A stretch of 64,000 bases of DNA, taken from Maribacter aestuarii. Lineage in GTDB: Bacteria > Bacteroidota > Bacteroidia > Flavobacteriales > Flavobacteriaceae. The stretch is from the NCBI RefSeq assembly GCF_027474845.2, contig NZ_CP107031.2, positions 882,501-946,500 of the forward strand, given 5' to 3'. The notes beneath the pieces were generated by a model. The model saw only the letters and a program-made list of their open reading frames with translations, searched no databases and was not told the DNA's origin. A program made the translations under genes and the position numbers. Numbering within the stretch: position 1 is the first letter of the stretch; each line of letters begins with the position of its first letter. Below are positions 12,244 to 20,602 of this stretch, in pieces.

Positions 12244-12274
12244 AAGGATACACTTTAGCTATCCTTGTTTTTTT
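12244..12274 (+). terminator. rho-independent terminator
   Basis: Stem AAGGATA/TATCCTT with a 9-base loop, followed by G and seven T. It ends the lipoprotein transcript and separates it from the OmpA gene. Confidence 0.7.
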
Positions 12275-12317
12275 AGGAGATAATTCTAAAATTATTTTTC
12301 ACGTAAAGCGCACTATT

Positions 12318-13646
12318 ATGAAAACTACGCATCCCTTTTTTAAAATACTTTTCATCTCACTAATCTTTCTTTTCTCTAGTAGCCATATCAATGCACAATT
12401 TCTTAAGAAACTAGGAAAAAGAGCAGAAAAAGCCGCAGAAAGGGCCGTTGAAAGAAGAGTTGACAAAGAGGCCACGGAGAAAACGGATCAAGCACTTGAT
12501 AGCATTTTGGAGCCAGGATCCAAAGGCGGTAAAAAATCACCAATACCAAATGGAGATACGCCAATCGTATCCGGTTCTGGAAATAATACGCCGTCTTCAG
12601 AAAATACGACAGGAAACTCAACAGATTCTGGACCAAAAACACTGTCCGTCTACAGTAAATTTGATTTTGTTCCTGGTGATGAACAACTCTTTTACGATGA
12701 TTTTTATAATGATTTTATTGGGGACTTTCCATCAAAATGGAATACAAATGCTGGTGGTGAAGTGGTCGTTCTAGGTGACGAATCGGAAAAGTGGTTTAAG
12801 CTAAAATCAGGATATAATATTCTTTTTATTCCCAACCTACAATCACTTCCAGAAGACTACACTGTAGAGTTTGATGTCATTGGAATTGGAGTTGATAAAA
12901 CCTCATCAACATCACACTTAAGAGTAGACTTAAGTGATGATGAAAAATTTAAGGAAGGGGCCAATTTTGTTCAAGCAAGTATCCCTTTTTGTCAGTATAC
13001 CCCTGTTGGCATTACCCTCGAAAACAGAAAAAACAACAAACGAGAAATTTACAGTACCGTTAAGGCGGACATTCGAAATGCCATCACAAATGGAGCGCAT
13101 ATCTCAATTGCCGTAAATAATGAACGTTTCCGGCTTTGGGTAGATGAGGCAAAATATATAGATGTTCCACAGGCAGTGCCCGCGAATAAACTAACCACCT
13201 TAAAATTCCATGCCAACAACTTTAAGGACGGTACGGAACAGTTATTTATTTCCCATATAAAGGTTGCCAAAGGAGGTGTTGACTTAAGAAAAAAACTATT
13301 ATCAGAAGGGAAAATATCCACGAACGCCATACTTTTTAATTCTGGTTCTGACAATTTAAAACCAGAATCCATGGGAATTATCCGCCAAATATTTCAAGTA
13401 TTGCAACAAGATGCATCTATAAACTTAAAAATAGTTGGACACACGGATGCTGATGGAGAAGAGAAAAATAATCTGACCTTATCCAAGAACAGGGCTGAGG
13501 CTGTAAAAGCCACATTGATTGAAATTTACGGCGTTGATGCTGACCGACTTTCAACCGATGGTAAAGGCGAATCAGAACCTATAGGGGATAATTCCACAAC
13601 AGAGGGAAAAGCACAAAACAGAAGAGTAGAATTTATCAAACAATAA
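12318..13646 (+). CDS. OmpA-family outer-membrane/peptidoglycan-binding protein
   Basis: 442 residues: signal peptide (1-26), a highly charged Lys/Glu/Arg helix (about 30-65), a low-complexity Gly/Ser/Asn/Thr linker (about 68-105), an unassigned central beta domain (about 115-320), and a C-terminal OmpA domain (about 335-442) with ILFNSGSDNLKPES, GHTDADG and NRRVEF. The OmpA domain binds peptidoglycan and anchors the envelope. It is 11 bases upstream of the TapB-like gene, so the two are likely cotranscribed. Confidence 0.88.
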   Translation: MKTTHPFFKILFISLIFLFSSSHINAQFLKKLGKRAEKAAERAVERRVDKEATEKTDQALDSILEPGSKGGKKSPIPNGDTPIVSGSGNNTPSSENTTGNSTDSGPKTLSVYSKFDFVPGDEQLFYDDFYNDFIGDFPSKWNTNAGGEVVVLGDESEKWFKLKSGYNILFIPNLQSLPEDYTVEFDVIGIGVDKTSSTSHLRVDLSDDEKFKEGANFVQASIPFCQYTPVGITLENRKNNKREIYSTVKADIRNAITNGAHISIAVNNERFRLWVDEAKYIDVPQAVPANKLTTLKFHANNFKDGTEQLFISHIKVAKGGVDLRKKLLSEGKISTNAILFNSGSDNLKPESMGIIRQIFQVLQQDASINLKIVGHTDADGEEKNNLTLSKNRAEAVKATLIEIYGVDADRLSTDGKGESEPIGDNSTTEGKAQNRRVEFIKQ

Positions 13647-13657
13647 TTACATAAATA

Positions 13658-14355
13658 ATGAAGAAAACTATAACATCAATTTTAGTGTTCGCAATTAGTA
13701 TTGTATTCTTGAACGCACAACAAAATTGCAGTAAGTATTATCCAATGCAAGAAGGTTCATCCTTTCAATACACCATGTACGACAAAAAAGGAAAGATGGA
13801 AGGTGTGACGGATTATACCATTACGAACGTAAATTCTGAAGGCGGTACTACAAATGCAACTTTTGAAATGAAATTTACGGATAAAAAGGGTAAACAAGTC
13901 TTTAATACTGACTATAACATCAGTTGTACCGATGGTGGTATTACCATCGATTTCGAATCATTGTTCCCAACCCAAATGATGAATCAATATCAAGAAATGG
14001 GCATTGAAATGGATATTACCGGTACCGATATTCAACTGCCGAACGACCTCAACGTTGGAAAAAAATTAGAAGATGCGAATGTGTCCGTAGCAATGAATAT
14101 GAGCGGCATCAACATGAATATAACGGTGGATCAAACCAATCGTATAGTAGAAAAAAAGAGAGCATCACGACCCCTGCAGGTACTTTTGATTGTTATGTCA
14201 TAACCGAAACCACTACCTCTAAAACTATGGGAGCAACACAAGAAATGAATAATAAAATTTGGTTAGCCGAAGGTGTTGGTATGGTGAAACAAGAAAGCTA
14301 CAAGAAAAATGGCAGTCTTATGAGTAGTATGGAACTCACGGAGTTCAGTAAATGA
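13658..14355 (+). pseudogene. TapB-like secreted protein, broken by a -1 frameshift at an A7 run
   Basis: A signal peptide and a conserved beta-rich body run in frame from 13658. After seven A at 14151-14157 the frame runs into a premature stop at about 14203. Adding one A gives a natural continuation (ESITTPAGTFDCYVITETT, ending MELTEFSK) to a stop at 14353-14355. The restored protein would be about 232 residues and resembles the periplasmic TapB/DUF3108-type proteins with the TPAGTF(D)CY motif. Either a sequencing deletion or a true slippage site. Second gene of the OmpA operon. Confidence 0.72.
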
Positions 14356-14363
14356 CAAAGGTT

Positions 14364-14407
14364 ATAAAACAAAAAGCCACGGTCTAGACCGTGGCTTTTT
14401 GTTTTAT
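14364..14407. terminator. bidirectional terminator, perfect 44-bp palindrome
   Basis: The 44 bases are a perfect inverted repeat centred on TCTAGA at 14385/14386, with TTTTTGTTTTAT after the stem on both strands. It can stop transcription from the TapB-like gene (plus) and from lipB (minus). The lipB stop codon and its last seven codons lie inside it. Confidence 0.88.
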
Positions 14408-15100
14408 CAATTCTGCCTCGAAGAGCTTTTCAAAATTTCGTAGAAGCTTCTGTTTTACTTCCTCTACATCTACCTGGCTTTTGCCCAGTTCAACATTCAA
14501 AGAGGTAACCGCCTTACCTTTTATCCCACAAGGAATCATCAAATCAAAATAGCCCAAATCTGCATTTATGTTCAACGCAAAACCATGCATCGTCACCCAT
14601 CTAGAGGCTCTCACACCCATGGCGCATATCTTTCTTGCAAAGGGTTTTCCTACATCTAACCAGACCCCCGTTTCACCTTCGGAACGTTCAGCTTTTAATC
14701 CATATTCGGACAAGGTAAGGATGACCATTTCTTCCAACAGCCGAAGATATTTGTGAATATCGGTAAAGAAATTATCAAGGTCTAGAATGGGATATCCTAC
14801 AATTTGTCCTGGTCCATGATAGGTGATATCCCCTCCCCTATTTATTTTATAAAATTTTGCTCCTTTTTTGGCTAGCTCTTCTTCATTTACCAAAAGATTC
14901 TGAATATCCCCACTTTTACCCAAGGTATACACATGTGGATGTTCTACAAATAAGAGATGATTAGGTGTTTCTAAGCTAGTTCCTTCTCTTCGGTTTTTAA
15001 TTTTTATATCGATTATTTCTTGAAATAGAAATTCTTGGTTATCCCAAGTTTCCTTATAATCACTCAACCCTAAATCCTTGTAAAAAACCTTCTTGTTCAT
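14384..15100 (-). CDS. lipB: lipoyl(octanoyl) transferase LipB
   Basis: 238 residues. LipB moves octanoate from acyl carrier protein to the lipoyl domains of 2-oxoacid dehydrogenases, the first step of lipoate assembly. Diagnostic blocks are seen: LFVEHPHVYTLGKSG (about 48-62), YHGPGQIVGYPILDL (about 95-109), the catalytic Lys in RKICAMGVR (about 155-163) and the catalytic Cys in MIPCGIKGKAVTSLN (about 188-202). Nineteen bases downstream of the YqaE-like gene. The stop codon lies inside the terminator palindrome. Confidence 0.96.
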   Translation of the reverse strand: MNKKVFYKDLGLSDYKETWDNQEFLFQEIIDIKIKNRREGTSLETPNHLLFVEHPHVYTLGKSGDIQNLLVNEEELAKKGAKFYKINRGGDITYHGPGQIVGYPILDLDNFFTDIHKYLRLLEEMVILTLSEYGLKAERSEGETGVWLDVGKPFARKICAMGVRASRWVTMHGFALNINADLGYFDLMIPCGIKGKAVTSLNVELGKSQVDVEEVKQKLLRNFEKLFEAELIKQKATV

Positions 15101-15119
15101 TACGACAAAGGTACGATTA

Positions 15120-15275
15120 TCAGTTGGGATTATTAAGGATGACCAGAGCTGCTATTACTCCAGGCACCCAGCCACAAAATGTTAAAAGAAGTACAATAAG
15201 AAATGATCCGCATCCCTTTCCTATAACCGAAAGTGGCGGAAAAATTATGGCAAGTAATACGCGTATAAAACTCAT
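15120..15275 (-). CDS. YqaE/Pmp3-family small membrane protein
   Basis: A 51-residue protein beginning MSFIRVLLAIIFPPLSV, with two hydrophobic segments (about 4-19 and 24-46) and the family pattern IFPPLSV, KGCG, LLLTFCGWVPGVIAAL. Pmp3/YqaE (UPF0057) proteolipids are small inner-membrane proteins linked to membrane potential and stress, exact role unclear. It ends 19 bases before lipB on the same strand, so they may share a transcript. Easily missed because it is so short. Confidence 0.85.
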   Translation of the reverse strand: MSFIRVLLAIIFPPLSVIGKGCGSFLIVLLLTFCGWVPGVIAALVILNNPN

Positions 15276-15355
15276 GTGATTTGGATTTTTGATTGATGCA
15301 CTTATATGTCGCCTAGGTAGCCGTTATGTTACAAAATCTCCTATTTTTATACCTA

Positions 15356-16414
15356 ATGAGAAATGAAGTGAAATTTTTTGGACTTTTCCTCATCTTTTTG
15401 CTAGGAATTACAAAGGGGCTGTGCCAATATAGCTTCAGTGGGCATATTTCGGACAGCACGAGTAATAAAATGGTCTACCTATCCGTAATAGAGGACTATA
15501 GAAAAATGTCCAGGACTTCTTTGGAACAAATTATTCGCAAGACGGAAACTGATAGCACAGGCTTCTTTGAATTTAAGGGCGATAATCTTCTCTCAGAGAG
15601 TAGAATTTATAAGATTCATATTGATGAATGCTCGGAAACTATGGACAGCAGCCATTTCTTTGGAGATTGTAAGAACGCAAAAAATGTATTTTTCATAGCC
15701 AATGTTAATGACACCGTTTTCTTTCCGACCACGTTCAATGATGAGATTTTCTGTGATATTTCTTCTACAAACCCAAATTCCATCTTGCTCCTGAATATTG
15801 ATATGCTCAAAGAAGAAATGATTTATGATTTTGCAGAATTTAGAAGTGAAGCGAATAAAAATCTTAACTCAAAAAAATGGTTCAAAAAATTCCAGGAGTA
15901 TGGGAGAAGTCTAAACGAACCTTTGGCTGAACTTTATATCTATGCCTTTTTGTCCGATCGTAGAAATGAAATTTATGACTATTATTTAAGGGATATTCAG
16001 GAAAATCCATATTACACTGAGCTCTTTGAAAGACTACTGGCCAAGTATCCTAAGGCAAGATTTACACAACTTTATGAAGCTGAAATCCTGACGGACAAAC
16101 AAATCAGTGCACAAGAAAAGTCAAATCACTTTTCATGGATATGGATTCTTTCACTAATTCTTGTATTTTCTTTATTCATCAATATATTCCTTCTTTTCAA
16201 ACAGAAAAAATTAAAGCGGCAGCAGCAGAATACCGAGCTACAACAACTTACCCAACAGGAACAGAAAGTTGTTTCCTTAATCACTCAAAACAAGACCAAC
16301 AAAGAGATAGCTGCAGAACTTTTTATAAGTGTGAGTACCGTAAAAACACATATAAATAACCTTTACAAAAAACTTAATGTAAGTACTAGGTCAGATTTGA
16401 AACACCGGTTTTAA
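15356..16414 (+). CDS. membrane-tethered LuxR-type transcriptional regulator
   Basis: 352 residues from the ATG at 15356. An ATG 30 bases upstream would put ten extra hydrophobic residues before the signal and is less likely. Order: signal peptide (1-24), an extracytoplasmic domain of about 230 residues, one membrane segment (about 259-281, WIWILSLILVFSLFINIFLL), a short Lys/Gln coiled coil, then a LuxR HTH (LTQQEQKVVSLITQNKTNKE through STVKTHINNLYKKLNVSTR). It could sense an envelope signal and act on DNA directly. The sensed ligand and targets are unknown. Confidence 0.82.
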   Translation: MRNEVKFFGLFLIFLLGITKGLCQYSFSGHISDSTSNKMVYLSVIEDYRKMSRTSLEQIIRKTETDSTGFFEFKGDNLLSESRIYKIHIDECSETMDSSHFFGDCKNAKNVFFIANVNDTVFFPTTFNDEIFCDISSTNPNSILLLNIDMLKEEMIYDFAEFRSEANKNLNSKKWFKKFQEYGRSLNEPLAELYIYAFLSDRRNEIYDYYLRDIQENPYYTELFERLLAKYPKARFTQLYEAEILTDKQISAQEKSNHFSWIWILSLILVFSLFINIFLLFKQKKLKRQQQNTELQQLTQQEQKVVSLITQNKTNKEIAAELFISVSTVKTHINNLYKKLNVSTRSDLKHRF

Positions 16415-16523
16415 TTCATAGTTCCCAAAATCCACCGTAGGACTAGTCCCTATTTCCAACCCAATAATTATTTGATCGGCTCTGATTTTAAAGAATTTCG
16501 GCTCTCAAACTAAACTATATTCC

Positions 16524-17081
16524 ATGAGAGCAATTACTTTATTTTTTATCGCATTATGCATATCACACGTATTAAGATCACAAGAATTTAATAGAGAGGT
16601 CTCTGTCAACGGAACTCAATTTTTGGTAGGTAGAGTATCTACTAAAGCTATTTCTAAAAAACCATATGGGACTTGGTTCACTCCAAATTTTGAAAATTAT
16701 TCGGCTGACGTAACTACCATTTTAAAATTTCAAAAGGAGCTTAAAAACTATCAAATATTGATTTTTCTGGGGACTTGGTGTGGGGACAGTAAAAGGGAGG
16801 TCCCACGTTTTCTGAAAATCTTGGATATCGCCAATTTTCCTAACAAGAACCTTAAAATAGTAGCGTTGGACAGGAGAAAGGAACACTATAAAAAAAGTCC
16901 GACCGGTGAGGAATGGGGATTAAACATACAGAGAGTACCTACATTTATATTCTATAAAAATGGAAAAGAAGTAAATAGAATAATAGAAACACCGAATACT
17001 AAACTCGAGGAAGACATTCTTGCCATTCTTACTACAGATTCCTATGTGGCCCACAAGGCCAAATCCATGCATTTCGATTAA
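16524..17081 (+). CDS. secreted thioredoxin-like protein with CGDS active site
   Basis: 185 residues with a signal peptide (1-19). The thioredoxin fold is seen from about residue 65, with FLGTWCGDSKREVPRF as the active-site region and VPTFIFYKNGKEV (cis-Pro) near residue 135. The motif is C-G-D-S, so the second redox Cys is replaced by Ser: a monothiol form suited to isomerase or binding activity rather than classic reduction. It stands alone between the LuxR-like gene and lysS. Confidence 0.82.
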   Translation: MRAITLFFIALCISHVLRSQEFNREVSVNGTQFLVGRVSTKAISKKPYGTWFTPNFENYSADVTTILKFQKELKNYQILIFLGTWCGDSKREVPRFLKILDIANFPNKNLKIVALDRRKEHYKKSPTGEEWGLNIQRVPTFIFYKNGKEVNRIIETPNTKLEEDILAILTTDSYVAHKAKSMHFD

Positions 17082-17168
17082 ACCGAGCGATTTAAATCAA
17101 TGATTAAAATGTTCATTCTGATTCCGAAAAAACATCAAAGATTTCCTTCCCATTTTACCACCCGACGA

Positions 17169-17199
17169 TTGAAAGATTAGGGCATCTTACCTATCTTTG
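17169..17199 (+). promoter_or_regulatory. lysS promoter
   Basis: TTG (17169-17171), 20 bases, then TATCTTTG (17192-17199) fits the Bacteroidota -33/-7 form with one extra base of spacing. The start of transcription would be near 17206, 13 bases before the lysS ATG. Confidence 0.65.
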
Positions 17200-17218
17200 C
17201 GCCTTTAAACAAATTACA

Positions 17219-18922
17219 ATGCAATTATCGGAGCAAGAAATCATCAGGAGAGAAAAATTAAGAAAGCTAAGGGAAATGGGCATTGACCCTTATCCGGCTG
17301 CTTTGTACCCCATTGATAGTAGTTCCAATAAGATTAAGTCTAATTATACAGAGGGTAAGAAGGTAACCATTGCCGGCAGGTTAATGTCCAGACGTATTCA
17401 AGGTAAGGCCTCGTTTGCCGAATTGCAGGATAGTGAGGGTAGAATACAGGTGTATTTTAATCGGGATGAAATATGTCCCGGCGAGGATAAGACCCTTTAT
17501 AATGAGGTCTACAAGAAACTGCTGGATATAGGGGACATCATTGGAATAGAAGGGGAGCTGTTCACGACCCAGGTAGGGGAAAAAACCGTAATGGTCAAAA
17601 ACTTTAAAATGCTTAGTAAAGCATTAAGGCCTTTACCCCTGCCCAAGCAAGATGCAGAGGGAAAGGTATATGACGAATTTAATGACCCTGAGTTGCGTTA
17701 TCGTCAACGGTACGTAGATTTGGTCGTAAACCCTAAGGTAAAGGAGACCTTTATAAAGCGTACCAAAATAACGAATAGCATTCGCGAGTTCTATAATCAA
17801 AAAGGATATTTGGAAGTTGAAACCCCTATTCTTCAACCCATTCCGGGAGGTGCGGCGGCACGTCCGTTTTTAACACATCATAATGCGCTAAATATTCCTT
17901 TGTATTTACGAATTGCAAACGAATTATACCTAAAACGATTGATCGTTGGCGGATTTGAGGGAGTGTATGAGTTCTCCAAGGATTTCCGCAACGAGGGAAT
18001 GGACCGTACGCACAACCCTGAATTCACGGTAATGGAACTGTATGTCGCCTACAAAGACTACCAATGGATGATGGATACTACGGAGCAGCTTTTGGAAAAG
18101 GTTGCACTTGATTGCAACGGAACTTCCAAAATTACCGTAGGTAAAAATGAAATTGAGTTTAAAGCACCCTATGCAAGGGTACCAATTCTTGAAGCCATCA
18201 AAACCCATACAGGCATAGATGTTTCTGGAATGGACGAGAATGAGTTAAGGGACACGGCTAAAAAATTAGGTATAGAGGTGGACGATTCCATGGGAGTGGG
18301 TAAATTAATTGATGAAATTTTTGGTGAAAAATGTGAGCGCCACTACATTCAGCCCACTTTTATAATGGACTATCCAAAGGAAATGAGTCCCTTGACAAAG
18401 GAGCATCGTGACAATCCTGCACTGACCGAAAGATTCGAGTTAATGGTGAACGGAAAAGAAATTGCTAACTGCTATTCTGAGTTGAACGATCCCATTGAAC
18501 AGCGCGTACGTTTTGAAGAGCAATTAAAATTATCCGAAAAAGGTGATGATGAGGCCATGTTCATTGATCAGGATTTTATACGTGCCTTGGAATACGGAAT
18601 GCCCCCAACATCCGGAATTGGTATCGGAATAGACCGTTTGGTGATGTTAATGACGAATAATTCTTCCATTCAGGAAGTATTGTTCTTCCCCCAGATGAGA
18701 CCGGAGAAAAAAGCGGTTGAGCTTACTGAGGAAGAAAAATTGATTATTGATATTCTCAAATCCGATAAGTATAATGATGATAAGTATTATCTACATGAGA
18801 TAAAGGAAGAATCAGGTCTAAGTAATAAAAAGTGGGATATAGTCACTAAATCATTAAAATCAAAAAACGTTATTGAAATCGAAAAAAGGAATGATGATTT
18901 ACTGATAATATTTAAAGGCTAA
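17219..18922 (+). CDS. lysS: lysine--tRNA ligase, class II
   Basis: 567 residues. An N-terminal OB-fold anticodon-binding domain (about 45-150, KKVTIAGRLMSRRIQGKASF) is followed by the class II core with motif 2 (FRNEGMDRTHNPEFTVMELY) and motif 3 (GIGIGIDRLVMLMTN, about 463-477). The usual length is about 500. Here a C-terminal extension of about 70 residues follows (EEEKLIIDILKSDKYNDDKY to the end), charged and helix-like, resembling a winged-helix appendage. It charges tRNA-Lys. Confidence 0.97.
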   Translation: MQLSEQEIIRREKLRKLREMGIDPYPAALYPIDSSSNKIKSNYTEGKKVTIAGRLMSRRIQGKASFAELQDSEGRIQVYFNRDEICPGEDKTLYNEVYKKLLDIGDIIGIEGELFTTQVGEKTVMVKNFKMLSKALRPLPLPKQDAEGKVYDEFNDPELRYRQRYVDLVVNPKVKETFIKRTKITNSIREFYNQKGYLEVETPILQPIPGGAAARPFLTHHNALNIPLYLRIANELYLKRLIVGGFEGVYEFSKDFRNEGMDRTHNPEFTVMELYVAYKDYQWMMDTTEQLLEKVALDCNGTSKITVGKNEIEFKAPYARVPILEAIKTHTGIDVSGMDENELRDTAKKLGIEVDDSMGVGKLIDEIFGEKCERHYIQPTFIMDYPKEMSPLTKEHRDNPALTERFELMVNGKEIANCYSELNDPIEQRVRFEEQLKLSEKGDDEAMFIDQDFIRALEYGMPPTSGIGIGIDRLVMLMTNNSSIQEVLFFPQMRPEKKAVELTEEEKLIIDILKSDKYNDDKYYLHEIKEESGLSNKKWDIVTKSLKSKNVIEIEKRNDDLLIIFKG

Positions 18923-18972
18923 TTTCATACCTTAAAAATTTAGTATAGCTTAGAAGCCCTATTTAAGGCAAC

Positions 18973-20403
18973 ATGAACCTAAGCAAGAAAGTAGGTCTTT
19001 TACTAGGACCGGTCGCATTTTTTATTCTAATCGGTTTACCCAATCACCTAATTTCCGAACAAGCGGATGCCGTAATCGCCGTGGCGCTTTGGATGATAGT
19101 TTGGTGGATTACTGAAGCCGTATCCATTTCCGTCACCGCCTTGTTACCCTTACTTCTTTTCCCGCTATTGGATATAATGCCCATGGAGGATGTAGGTGCA
19201 AATTATGGTAGCCCTATTGTGTTTCTCTTTTTTGGTGGATTTGTAATGGCTCTAGCACTTGAAAAAGTCAACCTCCATAAACGCATTGCACTTTCTATCA
19301 TAAATATAACGGGGACTACCCCAAATAAGGTGGTTTTGGGTTTTATGATTGCAACCGCTGTCCTAAGCATGTGGATCAGTAATACGGCAAGCACGGTGGT
19401 TATGCTACCCATAGCCATGTCCGTTATTCAATTATTGATTAACGATGCGGACGGATTCACTAAAAGAGACCGTAATTTTGCCTTAAGCGTCATGCTCGGG
19501 ATTGCATTTTCCGCCAATGCCGGAGGAATAGCCACCGTTATCGGTACACCTCCAAATTCTGTTTTAATCGGACTCTTGGAAAACGAATATAATATTGAGA
19601 TTTCCTTTTTAAAATGGATGACCATAGGCCTCCCCTTTTCTATACTAATGATTGCGTTATGTTACTTCGTTTTGGTAAAACTAATGTTCCCGAACGGAGC
19701 GCTACGGTTCAATGCTTCCAAAGAAATTATCGTAACCGAATTAATAAAACTAGGACCCACGAGCCGAAAGGAAAAAATGGTTCTGATCGTTTTTGGCATT
19801 ACCGTTTTTCTCTGGATATTTAGAACGGTCATCAATTCTTTTATTCCAAATTTAGGCCTGTCGGATACCATGATCAGCATGTTCGCCGCAATCGCGTTGT
19901 TCGTCATCCCTTTTAACCTCAAGAAAGGCGATTTTATTCTGGAATGGAAGGATACTCAAAAGCTGGCATGGGGAATATTAATCCTTTTTGGTGGAGGACT
20001 GGCCTTGGCCAAAGGTATGTCCGTCACCGGAATCGTAGATTTAGTGGCAGGAGCCATCGCGGAAAGTGACATCAGTATATTATTGACCGCTACCCTATTA
20101 ATTTTTTTAATGCTTTTTATGACCGAGCTAATGAGCAATGTTGCCTTGGTAGCCGTTCTGGCCCCTGTTGTGGCAGGTATAGCTATTGGGTTGGGGCTGC
20201 CAATTGTACATCTACTTATTCCGATAACCATTGCCAGTAGTTGTGCATTTATGCTGCCCATGGCAACGCCACCGAATGCCATCGTATTTGCTAGTGGGTA
20301 CATCAGGGTAAGCGAAATGGCCAGGGCGGGGATAATTTTGAATGTTCTTGCGGTATTGCTATTAGTAGGGCTATTTCACTTTATTCTACCCATATTGTTC
20401 TAA
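18973..20403 (+). CDS. DASS/SLC13-family sodium:anion symporter
   Basis: 476 residues with 11-13 predicted membrane segments. Family signatures include SNTASTVVMLP (about 135-145), IGTPPNSVLIG (about 193-203) and MPMATPPNAIVFASGYI near residue 430, the two related Na+/anion binding hairpins of divalent anion:sodium symporters. Substrates in the family are dicarboxylates, phosphate or sulfate; which one cannot be told here. Fifty bases downstream of lysS on the same strand. Confidence 0.88.
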   Translation: MNLSKKVGLLLGPVAFFILIGLPNHLISEQADAVIAVALWMIVWWITEAVSISVTALLPLLLFPLLDIMPMEDVGANYGSPIVFLFFGGFVMALALEKVNLHKRIALSIINITGTTPNKVVLGFMIATAVLSMWISNTASTVVMLPIAMSVIQLLINDADGFTKRDRNFALSVMLGIAFSANAGGIATVIGTPPNSVLIGLLENEYNIEISFLKWMTIGLPFSILMIALCYFVLVKLMFPNGALRFNASKEIIVTELIKLGPTSRKEKMVLIVFGITVFLWIFRTVINSFIPNLGLSDTMISMFAAIALFVIPFNLKKGDFILEWKDTQKLAWGILILFGGGLALAKGMSVTGIVDLVAGAIAESDISILLTATLLIFLMLFMTELMSNVALVAVLAPVVAGIAIGLGLPIVHLLIPITIASSCAFMLPMATPPNAIVFASGYIRVSEMARAGIILNVLAVLLLVGLFHFILPILF

Positions 20404-20408
20404 AAGAC

Positions 20409-20469
20409 AACGCCCTTGCATTGCGCAAAGGCGTTATACCTGACTAATTCAGTCCCGATTAATATCGGG
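20409..20469. other. two hairpins after the symporter gene
   Basis: AACGCC...GGCGTT (20409-20435) with inner TTGC/GCAA pairing, and CCCGAT-TAAT-ATCGGG (about 20455-20470). Neither is followed by a clear T run on the plus strand, so they may be processing or rho-dependent signals rather than classic terminators. Confidence 0.4.
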
Positions 20470-20602
20470 GTAAAAAAATGATATTCCCTACTTAATAGAC
20501 TTCAAAAAGGTAAGAATGTTACATTTTAGGCTTATGATTTCATTAACAATCGGATAAATTATTTTTTCGGTTCTTTGAAAAATTACCAAACTAACACAGG
20601 AA

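Noticed and set aside
17082..17218. Lysine riboswitch upstream of lysS
   Set aside because: The predicted leader is only about 13 bases, too short for a riboswitch.
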